Assembly: GCA_045124495.1 (NCBI GenBank)
Contig: JBGVLX010000012.1
Coordinates: 1 to 14,370 of the forward strand
Direction: 5' to 3'
Source: RGIG1668 sp045124495
Lineage (GTDB): Bacteria > Bacillota > Clostridia > Lachnospirales > Lachnospiraceae
Length of the DNA: 14,370 nt
Shown here: positions 6,797-14,140 of the stretch, piece after piece
Position numbering within the stretch: position 1 is the first letter of the stretch
Layout: every line of letters starts with the position of its first letter
The notes under the pieces: model-generated
The model's input: the letters and a program-made list of their open reading frames with translations, nothing else
What the model was told of the DNA's origin: nothing
The model's database searches: none
Translations under genes and position numbers: made by a program

Positions 6797-7738
6797 TTAA
6801 TCTCTTAATTCTTTTCCCGTAAGTTCCAAAAATACATCATTTAATGTTGGTAATTCGGTGTATACCCTGCCAAATGGAACATTCTCTTTTTGTAATAAAT
6901 CTAATACATGAATGACATTATGATTTCCTCCACTAAAACACACCTTCAATTCCTTTTCAGCATACACAACATCATATACATATTTTAAATTCTTAATTTT
7001 ATCAAGAATCTCATCCTTACACTCTACTTTTTCCACACAGACCGTTTCAGAGTTTTTAATCATTTGTTTTAATTCTTCTTTTGTACCTATGGCAATGCTT
7101 TTTCCCTTATCCATGATGGAAATCCTGCTGCAAATTTGCTCCACTTCTTCCATATAATGAGAAGTATAAATTACCGTCGCCCCCTGATGGTTTAATTCCA
7201 GAATTCCCTCTAAAATCTTATTTCTGCTTTGTGGATCTACTGCCACTGTAGGTTCATCGAAAATTAATAATTTTGGCTTATGTGCAATTCCACAGGCAAT
7301 ATTTAATCTACGAAGTAATCCTCCAGAAAGTTTTTTTGGTAGAAATTTTTTATAATCTTCCAATCCTACGAATTGAATCGCCTCTTCCACATATTGCTTT
7401 CTTTTCTTCTTATCTGTTATGTAAAGTCCACAAAAATAATCAATGTTTTGATATACATTCAATTCTTCGAAAACAGCCACATTCTGCATAATGACTCCAA
7501 TATCTTTCTTCAAATGATAACTGTTTTCTGTCATTTTTTCTCCAAATACTTCTATGGTTCCTTTGTCATATTTTAATAAAGATAAAATACAATGTAAGGT
7601 AGTACTTTTTCCTGAACCATTCGGTCCTAAAAGTCCGAACACTTCTCCCTCTTTGATATCCAGGTTAAAATGGTCTACTGCAATTAATTCCTTATATCTC
7701 TTTACCAGATTTTCAACTTTTACAACACTTTTACTCAT
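6797..7738 (-). CDS. ABC transporter ATP-binding protein (ABC-2 exporter)
   Basis: This 313-residue cytoplasmic ATPase powers the two ABC-2 permeases. Visible motifs are Walker A GPNGSGKST (38-46), Q-loop Q85, signature LSGGLLRR (137-144), Walker B LLIFDE (157-162) with the catalytic glutamate E162, D-loop region AVDP (166-169), and switch histidine H194 in YTSHYMEE. The signature has L where the last residue is usually Q, a tolerated change. The C-terminal 90 residues form the extra domain common in drug/Na+ exporter ATPases (NatA, DrrA, BcrA types) and end with the typical LNDVFLELTGKELRD. The ATG has a good AAGGAAGG site. The leader region upstream contains a promoter and several dyads. 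Confidence 0.95.
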   Translation of the reverse strand: MSKSVVKVENLVKRYKELIAVDHFNLDIKEGEVFGLLGPNGSGKSTTLHCILSLLKYDKGTIEVFGEKMTENSYHLKKDIGVIMQNVAVFEELNVYQNIDYFCGLYITDKKKRKQYVEEAIQFVGLEDYKKFLPKKLSGGLLRRLNIACGIAHKPKLLIFDEPTVAVDPQSRNKILEGILELNHQGATVIYTSHYMEEVEQICSRISIMDKGKSIAIGTKEELKQMIKNSETVCVEKVECKDEILDKIKNLKYVYDVVYAEKELKVCFSGGNHNVIHVLDLLQKENVPFGRVYTELPTLNDVFLELTGKELRD

Positions 7739-7802
7739 AACAATTCCTTCCTTTCAATGATTATGCTGATACCATAGTCATAATACCCTTGGTCTTCATA
7801 TC

Positions 7803-7819
7803 TTATGATATTATCATAA
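7803..7819. promoter_or_regulatory. Perfect palindrome near the predicted ABC transcription start
   Basis: TTATGATA-T-TATCATAA has 8-bp perfect arms and a 1-bp centre. It lies immediately downstream of the candidate -10 box, overlapping the expected start site, a classic place for a repressor operator. No repressor gene adjoins it, so the binding protein is unknown. Confidence 0.45.
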
Positions 7820-7824
7820 CAAAA

Positions 7825-7854
7825 AATATAAAAAAAAATAGTGAACATTGTCAA
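7825..7854 (-). promoter_or_regulatory. Candidate promoter of the ABC operon
   Basis: Minus-strand TTGACA (7854-7849) is followed, after 18 nt, by TATATT (7830-7825). The -35 box is perfect, the -10 differs in one position. The -35 overlaps one of two regularly spaced dyads, which fits regulated expression. Confidence 0.6.
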
Positions 7855-7884
7855 AACTTCATATGACAAATGTCACTATTTTTT
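7831..7884. promoter_or_regulatory. Inverted repeat with two TGA-N6-TCA dyads (candidate regulator sites)
   Basis: Two 12-bp dyads, TGAACATTGTCA (7842-7853) and TGACAAATGTCA (7864-7875), are exactly 22 bp apart, about two helical turns, so they face the same side of DNA. They are embedded in a larger inverted repeat whose arms share AAAAAAATAGTGA. The downstream dyad overlaps the -35 box and the other lies just upstream. Dimer sites in tandem near -35 to -60 are what a NarL-type response regulator would use; the adjacent regulator (8041-8664) is the obvious candidate, by inference only. Confidence 0.5.
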
Positions 7885-7979
7885 TATAAGCACCCTTTGT
7901 ATCATTGCATGATGTTTAGTCCCAAAGCCATATTTTTTCATAGGAGCATAAAAATATGACCTTTTGCCACTAATATCAG

Positions 7980-8066
7980 TGCATATTTTTATAATAATAA
8001 AATTTATTAAAACTGGCGAGGTTTTGGATTATCCTTGGTATCATTGCATATTTTTATAATAATAAA
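7980..8066. repeat. 22-bp direct repeat duplicating the regulator gene 3' end
   Basis: A 22-bp sequence beginning TGCATATTTTTATAA occurs identically at 7980-8001 and 8045-8066, 65 bp apart. The right-hand copy encodes the regulator's last residues (YYYKNM). The left-hand copy lies downstream of the stop and in the corresponding frame also ends in a TGA. A shorter piece (ATGCAATGATAC read on the minus strand) recurs near 7900-7911. Confidence 0.8.
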
Positions 8067-8664
8067 TTGCCAGTTGCGTACGGTCTCTTAATTCAAGCTT
8101 CTCAAGAATCAGACTTAAATAATTCCTTACTGTACCTTCACTTAAAGCAAATGTTTCTGCAATTTCTTTATTGTTTAATCCTTCTGCTACCGCCTGGATA
8201 ATCTTTACTTCTTTTTCCGTTATTCCATGCTTTTCATAATCAAACACATCTTTTTTTTGCATTAGTTTAGGGATTTTTTCGATAATTTCTCCTCCAAATA
8301 CGCTCTGCCCTAGCATAACCGCATCCATGGCGGGTACAATACTTTCAAAATCCTGCTTTAAAATATATCCTTTTGCACCAATGTTTAATGCCTGAATGAT
8401 ATATTCATCATCCAAAAAAGTCGTTAAATACAAAATTTTCGCTTCCGGAAAGGCTTTTAAAACCATTTTTCCTGCCTCGATACCATTCATTTCCTTCATT
8501 CGGATGTCCATCAACAGCACATCCGGCATTTCCTTCTGATACAAAGAAAGTGCTTCTCTTCCATCTTTTCCCATGGCAGTGACTTCTATCTTCCCACTGG
8601 CCTCTAATATCGTTTTTAAAGATAATGCCACTAAACTATCATCATCAATTACTACAACCTTCAT
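8041..8664 (-). CDS. NarL/LuxR-type two-component response regulator
   Basis: The frame is open to a TTG at 8688, but the ATG at 8664 is preferred: AGGAG lies 5 nt upstream and the protein then begins MKVVVIDDD, the normal receiver start. The 207-residue product has a receiver domain (about 1-118) with acidic pocket D7-D9, phosphoacceptor D53 (LLMDIRM), the conserved Thr in LTTF and Lys in KGYILK, and a C-terminal LuxR-type helix-turn-helix (about 142-205, NNKEIAETFALSEGTVRNYL). It is the partner of the histidine kinase encoded upstream and probably controls the ABC exporter downstream, as in DesRK- or LiaRS-like arrangements. Activation would be phosphorylation-driven dimerisation. Confidence 0.94.
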   Translation of the reverse strand: MKVVVIDDDSLVALSLKTILEASGKIEVTAMGKDGREALSLYQKEMPDVLLMDIRMKEMNGIEAGKMVLKAFPEAKILYLTTFLDDEYIIQALNIGAKGYILKQDFESIVPAMDAVMLGQSVFGGEIIEKIPKLMQKKDVFDYEKHGITEKEVKIIQAVAEGLNNKEIAETFALSEGTVRNYLSLILEKLELRDRTQLAIYYYKNMQ

Positions 8665-8669
8665 CTCTT

Positions 8670-8674
8670 CTCCT
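8670..8674 (-). promoter_or_regulatory. Ribosome binding site deciding the response regulator start
   Basis: Minus-strand AGGAG ends 5 nt before the ATG at 8664. It favours that start over the upstream TTG at 8688, which would add eight residues before the receiver domain. Confidence 0.65.
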
Positions 8675-8795
8675 ATAGTTCCTTTCAACTCATAATTTTC
8701 AATTAGTATCTGCTACATTTTCATCCCTTTATTTGTTTCATCCCATTTCATTTTAATTCAATCTAACCCCAAATATTCACGACACATCGCATAAC

Positions 8796-8877
8796 CCACC
8801 TCTAGCGTGACTAAGTACCACGTTTATGTGTCACTTATTTACAAGTTACGTCAATTGACCTTTTAATCATAGAAATA
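8796..8877 (-). repeat. Dispersed structured element, copy 2 (inverted)
   Basis: This is the second copy of the element at 4394-4474, in the opposite orientation, filling most of the gap between the kinase stop and the regulator start. Helix 1 is retained (AAGT...ACTT outer pairs at 8813-8836), and a G-C pair of copy 1 is replaced by A-T on both sides. The 3' side of the outer stem is lost and helix 2 is degraded. The left edge abuts the kinase stop codon, where AGAAATA/TATTTCT (8871-8888) forms a short hairpin. Confidence 0.65.
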
Positions 8878-8880
8878 CGA

Positions 8881-9933
8881 TTATTTCTTTTTAGGAATCG
8901 ATACAAAAATTTCAAATCCATTTTCGTCATTAACTCGAAAAATTCCCTGCAGTGTTTCAATTCTTTCACTCATGCTTTTTAATCCTATACCGGATACACT
9001 ACTATTCTTATTCGTACCATTGTCAGAAACAAGAAGTTGATAAAATCCAGGATGCTCCCTGAATTGTAAAACCACACTATCCCCATTTGAATATTTTACA
9101 ATATTATTCGTAGCTTCCTTTACCACTGCCAGAATACTGAATTTTATCTCTTTCTCCATCTCCCCTGATACATCATACAAAAAATCTACGTTAAACTTTT
9201 CCAGTATTTTCAGGGTTTTCTCCATTTCTGCCTTTAAATCAACAGACTCATCAAAAATATTATGAACACTGGAACGTATCTGATTCATTGCTTCATCTAA
9301 TGTTGTTTTTAATTGTCGTAATAATGCCTTTTCCTCATCCTTTTTTACAATGGTAGTGATTGCACCAACCTGTAAAATACAGGAAGATATCATATGTCCC
9401 ACATGGTCATGAATTTCTCTTGCGATACGATTTCGCTCCGTTAATATTGCCATATGTACCTGATTTTCCATCTGATTGTATAATAATTCATTTTTCTTTT
9501 CTAATAATAATTGTTTTTCTACTTCCTGGTCTCTTAAAAGAATTTTTTGTTTTTTGCTTAAACTTAAATCCTTTGTTTTATAGTATAAATATACGGTAAG
9601 AAAAACCAATACTAAAAGTTCAATACAAAAATGCACCCGTTCCATGTGATAAATAAATACAAAAATACATAGGACTAAATGCCATGTTTTTTTCTCTTCC
9701 AACCAATCATACAAAAATAACGGAAGAAAAACAAATCCCAAAGGATATATGATAAAAATCAGTATATACGCCAGAATAATAATATCCTTCACCTTATCCT
9801 TACTTGCTGCCATATAAAACGAGGTGAAGGCCAAAAATACCAATGCTAATAAAATCGTATTATCTCCACCGCACTCTCTTATTGATAATAAGATGCAAAA
9901 AATATATATTATCAATCTATCGATAATTATCAT
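8881..9933 (-). CDS. Sensor histidine kinase (HisKA_3/NarX-DesK type)
   Basis: The 350-residue membrane kinase has an N-terminal hydrophobic region of roughly four to five helices (between 5 and 118) with short loops and no sizeable outer domain, suggesting it senses a signal in or at the membrane. A coiled-coil linker (about 122-165) leads to the HisKA_3 dimerisation domain with H175 in REIHDHVGH as the phosphorylated histidine. The HATPase domain has N-box E273-N277 (KEATNNIVKYS), G1 box DNG (304-306) and G2 box GIGL (315-318). The start follows ATGAGG at 7 nt. The partner regulator lies 216 nt downstream; this gap is unusually long for such a pair because it holds the dispersed element. 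Confidence 0.94.
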   Translation of the reverse strand: MIIIDRLIIYIFCILLSIRECGGDNTILLALVFLAFTSFYMAASKDKVKDIIILAYILIFIIYPLGFVFLPLFLYDWLEEKKTWHLVLCIFVFIYHMERVHFCIELLVLVFLTVYLYYKTKDLSLSKKQKILLRDQEVEKQLLLEKKNELLYNQMENQVHMAILTERNRIAREIHDHVGHMISSCILQVGAITTIVKKDEEKALLRQLKTTLDEAMNQIRSSVHNIFDESVDLKAEMEKTLKILEKFNVDFLYDVSGEMEKEIKFSILAVVKEATNNIVKYSNGDSVVLQFREHPGFYQLLVSDNGTNKNSSVSGIGLKSMSERIETLQGIFRVNDENGFEIFVSIPKKK

Positions 9934-10047
9934 CTTAAATCCTCATTTCATTTTCTATCCACATAGACAAAAAGACACAACAAACCTGTTATGTCCTTCT
10001 GTCTAAATTCTCAATTATTCATGACATATTTGAACTTCCAGCCAAAT
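9934..10047. other. Region upstream of the kinase gene with a hairpin
   Basis: It contains an imperfect hairpin (9965-10003, arms AGACA...AACA / TGTT...TGTCT) in the expected leader of the kinase mRNA. No U-tract follows, so a terminator for the GGDEF gene is not convincing. A TGACAT half-site resembling the dyads at the ABC promoter starts at 10022. No clear -35/-10 pair is recognised. Confidence 0.45.
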
Positions 10048-10203
10048 AATTACGTACTAAATTTTCCTGTTATCCGTTGTATCTTCCTCTAAGTACTATA
10101 TCCACCTGTCATCCGTTGTATCTTTTTCTAAGTACTACATTTACTGATCATCTGATGTATCTTCCTCTAAGTACTACATTTACTGATCATTTGCTGTATC
10201 TTC
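10048..10203. repeat. 39-bp tandem repeat, four units, spanning a stop codon
   Basis: Four head-to-tail 39-bp units lie at 10165-10203, 10126-10164, 10087-10125 and 10048-10086. The first two differ at three positions; the last two are more diverged. The first unit includes the last codons and the stop of the GGDEF gene. As 39 is a multiple of three, each later unit keeps the same frame (E/K-D-T-x-D-D/N). Confidence 0.9.
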
Positions 10204-13200
10204 CTGTTTCCAGACCTTATAGTTTTTCTTAGAAGCTTTCTTTACGCAATAAAGTGCAGCATCTGCACGTTTTATCGCTGTTTCAAGGTTGCATCCGGAC
10301 AAATAATCTGTTTTTGCAATACCGATGGAACTTGAAATTCTCTTTTCTTCCGGAATATGTACAAATCTTCGTAATTTCTTTTCAATCTTAGGTATAAAAT
10401 ACTCTTTTTGTTTTAATATTTCATAAAACTCTTTTGCTATATCCTCTGCCTGATCCGTAGATACATCAGGCACAATCAAAAGAAATTCATCCCCGCCATA
10501 TCGGATTGGAATTCCATCTTCTTTCGCTAAACACTTTAAAATCTCTGCTAGCTGAATCAATACTAAATCTCCGATATCATGACCGAAGGAATCGTTGTAG
10601 TACTTAAAATTATCTAAGTCAAAATACAAAACAACACAATCCTTTATGATCTTCATATTTTCAAATTCTTGCTCTTTTCTTGCATATCCTTTTCGGTTAA
10701 ATATTCCTGTTAAGGCATCTATTACTACACTTTCCTCTAATTTCTGATTTACAGAAAGCAACCTTTCATTCATTTTTTTAATCGTTGCGCTGGCATCAAT
10801 TTTCTCAATTAAGTCCACCATCTGTCGATATGCAACCTTAAACATAACAAGGCCTTCACTGTCAAACAAATTTGTGATTTTTCTGAAATCTTCCCTCATA
10901 ACGATGTATAAAATCGCAACTCCTACCACAACTTTATCCTTAATATATGGAACCATCATAAATGAAACAATCTCATCAAATCCAAAAATTTCAATCACTT
11001 CTCTATAAAAATAGAACTCTTTATTCATTCTAGAAGCCACAAAACCATTTGGATAAAGTTTTGCAAATTTCTCAATAACCTTTAAATCCACTTCATTAAA
11101 CTCTTCTTCATAAAACGAGCAGGAAAGGGAAAGTTCTTGATTTTGTTTCGAAAAAATCAACATCTGATCCGCTGCAAAATGATTCAACGCAGCCGGATAG
11201 GCATTCTCATAGACCTCATCCACAGTATTTTTATCGTTAATTACATTTTGCCATACTGATAAAAATTCGGAATGACTTAAAAGTCCCTTATTAATCCTTT
11301 TCATTACCACTTCATTGGTAAGAGTTTTTATCTCCATCTCCAATTCTTTCTTAATTTCAAAATTATATCCCCGTGCTTCATAAGGTTCCTTATTCTTTCT
11401 TGCTTCTAATTCTGGAATCGCAGAAATATAATTCGCATTACATAATCCCTCGATAGCATCTTCTAATACCTTGTTTGCCTGTTGAAAATGATTCATCTTC
11501 TCATAACAATCTGACAATTCAACTGCCAAAATAGGATACCCAAAGAAGAAGAAACCTGGAGTTTTAAATAAATGCTCCTTAGAAATCAAGAAGTTCGAAA
11601 TTGCCGATTCGTACTTTCCCTCTTTTTTATCCAATAATGCGCAAAGTAGATAATACAACATCAAATCGTCATCCCAAAATGCACATTTCTTTTCATCATG
11701 AGCCCGCAACAGATGTGCAATAAACCTTTTCATTTTATCCAGATAAAAATAACAACTATATTCATTATGATCAAAATGATTCCCCAAAGCGGCAAGGGCA
11801 TAGACCTTAGAAATATTACATACAAAGGCATAGTAACCCATACCTTCCACTATTTCCACGGTTGTCTCAGCGAATCGAATTGCACTCTTATAATCTTTGG
11901 CAAGAAACGAAGTAATACACATATTATACAATGTTTCCGCAATTAGCCTTGTATCACCAATTTCTATTTCAACCTGTAAGGCCTGAACATAATAATCATG
12001 TGATTTTTGATAAGTTCCGTTTACACAGGTTACATATCCCATACCATTCAGATTTTTACATAAATCTACTTTGCTGTTTGACTTTTCGATTAATGGTATA
12101 ATTTGCTTAAAATATTTTTCAGAATAAGAAAATTTTCCTAATGAAGAAGCAAATACAATTCTGGTATTATAGAAAACCAAACTACAATTGTCATTTCCAA
12201 TATTATTTGCTATTTCAAGTCCTTTTATATAAATTTCAGTTTGTGTATCCCTTGAATTCTCATTCATAACAGAATCCAAATTATTTCCAAGACAATTTGT
12301 GAAATAATATGCTAAATGATTGAAAAATTCATATCTTTTCAACAATTCTACAAAAATGAAATCACATTCATCCTGAGTATTTCTTACCTGTTGGGAATTA
12401 AATCCATCATATTGTAGCACATGTTCCATTATCAATAAACGCAACTTTAATTTCTCATCAGGATTCTTCTCTATAATTTTTCTACAATGCTGGATGCACT
12501 TCTCAACCAACTCATCCCGATGATTTAAAATCTCTGCCATGCAGATATAGTATTCCGTCATAAATAGCGTAAGTACATATTCTTCTTCATGTTGAATCCT
12601 TGCTTTTATTTCATTTGAAATATGAAGTGCATTACTTACATCATTCAAATAAATAAAATTTCGCATATACAATAGATTTACTTTAATCCAAACTTCTTGA
12701 CTAAAATTACTTTCTTCACTTTCCACCTTTTGATGTAAAAAACTTAGATAATAATCCGCCTGAGAATACGCACCAAGTTCTAACATATTATTTACTTTCA
12801 CTAGGTAATCATCAAATTCTTCAATGTTTGGTGCAAAATCTGTTCTTTCCACATCATGGATTTGCCCACGATAAACCCAGGTTACTACATTACATCTACT
12901 CTCAGTTAATTCTAAAAATTTCTTCCATTCCTTCAAATAATATGTATTCGCACTTTGTTCTCCATTATACACACCTAGTATATAAATATCACTATCAGCA
13001 AGTTCATTAATCACATAATTCAAAACTTTTAAAGCTGATGCCTGAGCATAGTGAATCCGATTTAACAAAATAAAAATAGGCTGCTTTTGAGATATATTTC
13101 TAAAAATTCGAACCATATTATCCAGCATACGATTCGTTTCATAATTCAGCTCGTGTAAAAGAATATCTTCTTTTCTTTTACACTCCCCAGAAAAATAAAA

Positions 13201-13509
13201 ACTTTCAATAATTTCATATTGTAAAGGATATATTTCACATTCCTTCAAAAAATCGCGAACTTCCATATTCCCTCTACAATCAATCAATTCTTTTATCCAA
13301 TCAAAAAAGGGTTCGTAAGCAGACTGCATCGCATCCATACTAAATTCATGGGCAAAAAACATAAAATTGGATTCTTTAATTATCTCTTCAACCAATTCCG
13401 GACTTATACTAAAATCATTGTAATGTTTCACAAACTGAAGTTTATTCTTGGAGTCATGCCCTCTATGAATTAATTCATTTATCATTTTATGAATTTGATT
13501 TTGCTGCAT
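10180..13509 (-). CDS. Large TPR-containing GGDEF diguanylate cyclase
   Basis: This 1109-residue, apparently soluble protein should make cyclic di-GMP from two GTP. The C-terminal GGDEF domain (about 926-1100) is intact: DALTGIFNR (931-939), FDLDNFK for metal binding, RYGGDEF (1003-1009) and SSSIGIA (1059-1065). The inhibitory RxxD I-site before GGDEF is not evident. Residues 755-905 look like a GAF sensor, followed by a short coiled coil (905-928). The middle (about 240-690) is helical with TPR-like repeats, clearest at 480-560. The N-terminus (about 40-215) resembles a STAND/AAA_16 ATPase around a Walker-B-like strand (IFILLNRIHYA, 145-155), but there is no Walker A and the acidic residues are replaced, so ATP binding is unlikely. 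The ATG follows GAGGG. Input signal unknown. Confidence 0.93.
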   Translation of the reverse strand: MQQNQIHKMINELIHRGHDSKNKLQFVKHYNDFSISPELVEEIIKESNFMFFAHEFSMDAMQSAYEPFFDWIKELIDCRGNMEVRDFLKECEIYPLQYEIIESFYFSGECKRKEDILLHELNYETNRMLDNMVRIFRNISQKQPIFILLNRIHYAQASALKVLNYVINELADSDIYILGVYNGEQSANTYYLKEWKKFLELTESRCNVVTWVYRGQIHDVERTDFAPNIEEFDDYLVKVNNMLELGAYSQADYYLSFLHQKVESEESNFSQEVWIKVNLLYMRNFIYLNDVSNALHISNEIKARIQHEEEYVLTLFMTEYYICMAEILNHRDELVEKCIQHCRKIIEKNPDEKLKLRLLIMEHVLQYDGFNSQQVRNTQDECDFIFVELLKRYEFFNHLAYYFTNCLGNNLDSVMNENSRDTQTEIYIKGLEIANNIGNDNCSLVFYNTRIVFASSLGKFSYSEKYFKQIIPLIEKSNSKVDLCKNLNGMGYVTCVNGTYQKSHDYYVQALQVEIEIGDTRLIAETLYNMCITSFLAKDYKSAIRFAETTVEIVEGMGYYAFVCNISKVYALAALGNHFDHNEYSCYFYLDKMKRFIAHLLRAHDEKKCAFWDDDLMLYYLLCALLDKKEGKYESAISNFLISKEHLFKTPGFFFFGYPILAVELSDCYEKMNHFQQANKVLEDAIEGLCNANYISAIPELEARKNKEPYEARGYNFEIKKELEMEIKTLTNEVVMKRINKGLLSHSEFLSVWQNVINDKNTVDEVYENAYPAALNHFAADQMLIFSKQNQELSLSCSFYEEEFNEVDLKVIEKFAKLYPNGFVASRMNKEFYFYREVIEIFGFDEIVSFMMVPYIKDKVVVGVAILYIVMREDFRKITNLFDSEGLVMFKVAYRQMVDLIEKIDASATIKKMNERLLSVNQKLEESVVIDALTGIFNRKGYARKEQEFENMKIIKDCVVLYFDLDNFKYYNDSFGHDIGDLVLIQLAEILKCLAKEDGIPIRYGGDEFLLIVPDVSTDQAEDIAKEFYEILKQKEYFIPKIEKKLRRFVHIPEEKRISSSIGIAKTDYLSGCNLETAIKRADAALYCVKKASKKNYKVWKQEDTANDQ

Positions 13510-13703
13510 AGCTTACACCCTCTTTCACATTTATTTTCCACTCTGTATCTAATAATAACATATTTTTTCTTATTTTCATAGATATTATTTTTATTTATTA
13601 ATTCATTTATTTTTTTGTTCTTAGGTGCAATAGTTCCTTAATCTCTAGATATCTACAGGTTATTATGCACTTTATTCCCTATTCTCCAAAGGACACTGTA
13701 AAC
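13510..13703. other. Upstream region of the GGDEF gene
   Basis: An A/T-rich leader with no gene. A TATTAT box lies at 13557-13552 on the minus strand, but no good -35 is found at the right distance, so the promoter of the large gene is not firmly placed. Nothing else recognisable is seen. Confidence 0.4.
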
Positions 13704-13737
13704 AAAAAAAGATTAACTCGTTAAGAGTTAATCTTTT
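13704..13737 (-). terminator. Intrinsic terminator of the tRNA cluster
   Basis: A 9-bp stem GATTAACTC (13711-13719) / GAGTTAATC (13725-13733), extended by A-T pairs, has a 5-nt loop and, on the minus strand, a run of seven T. It follows the tRNA-Leu 3' end directly and ends the cluster. Confidence 0.9.
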
Positions 13738-13740
13738 CAC

Positions 13741-13824
13741 TGCCGGCGACCGGAATCGAACCGGTACGATGTTGCCACCACAGGATTTTAAGTCCTGCGC
13801 GTCTGCCAGTTCCGCCACGCCGGC
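13741..13824 (-). tRNA. tRNA-Leu (anticodon TAA)
   Basis: An 84-nt gene with a long variable arm, as expected for leucine tRNA. Acceptor GCCGGCG/CGCCGGC, discriminator A, anticodon stem CAGGA/TCCTG with loop CTTAAAA give anticodon TAA, reading UUA/UUG. No CCA encoded. It is the last gene of the cluster. Confidence 0.96.
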
Positions 13825-13843
13825 ATAAGTCTTATTGACTTAA

Positions 13844-13916
13844 TGGGACCTACAGGGCTCGAACCTGTGACCCTCTGCTTGTAAGGCAGATGCTCTCCCA
13901 GCTGAGCTAAGATCCC
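13844..13916 (-). tRNA. tRNA-Val (anticodon TAC)
   Basis: A 73-nt cloverleaf with acceptor GGGATCT/AGGTCCC, anticodon stem TCTGC/GCAGA, loop CTTACAA and T-loop TTCGAGC. The anticodon TAC reads valine codons. No CCA encoded. Confidence 0.96.
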
Positions 13917-13950
13917 AAATTACAACATACAACATTATAAAATTGTAAAA

Positions 13951-14024
13951 CGACCCAGAAGGGACTCGAACCCTCGACCTCCGCCGTGACAGGGCGGCGC
14001 TCTAACCAACTGAGCCACTAGGCC
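13951..14024 (-). tRNA. tRNA-Asp (anticodon GTC)
   Basis: A 74-nt cloverleaf with acceptor GGCCTAG/CTGGGTC (two G-T pairs), discriminator G typical of aspartate tRNA, anticodon stem CCGCC/GGCGG and loop CTGTCAC. The anticodon is GTC. No CCA encoded. Confidence 0.96.
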
Positions 14025-14041
14025 ATATCTTCTAAGAAAAG

Positions 14042-14115
14042 TGGACCTTCAGGGACTTGAACCCCGGACCGATCGGTTATGAGCCGATTGCTCTAACCAA
14101 CTGAGCTAAAGGTCC
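14042..14115 (-). tRNA. tRNA with CAT anticodon (elongator Met or Ile2)
   Basis: A 74-nt cloverleaf with acceptor GGACCTT/AAGGTCC, discriminator A, anticodon stem ATCGG/CCGAT and loop CTCATAA. A CAT anticodon fits methionine, or isoleucine-2 after TilS makes lysidine at C34. The 5' half, GGACCTTTAGCTCAGTTGG, is similar to Firmicutes Ile2 genes as I recall them, but identity is not certain. It is not the initiator, since the first acceptor pair is G-C and the anticodon stem lacks the three G-C pairs. Confidence 0.9.
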
Positions 14116-14140
14116 CTATTTGCCACCTTACTTGGCAAAA

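Larger units (their letters stand above)
7739..8040. other. 302-bp intergenic region upstream of the ABC genes
   Basis: No gene is seen. From the ABC side it holds the ATPase ribosome binding site, a perfect palindrome (7803-7819), a candidate promoter, a long inverted repeat with two dyads (7831-7884), a hairpin CATATTTTT/AAAAATATG (7929-7958), and a partial duplication of the response-regulator gene's 3' end (7980-8001). No convincing terminator separates the regulator from the ABC genes, so readthrough is possible. Confidence 0.7.

Noticed and set aside
8664..8688. TTG start at 8688 for the response regulator
   Set aside because: It adds eight residues before the receiver domain, and the better AGGAG site and ATG lie at 8664.
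10048..10203. Possible CRISPR array
   Set aside because: The 39-bp units are directly adjacent with no unique spacers and include coding sequence, so this is a tandem duplication.
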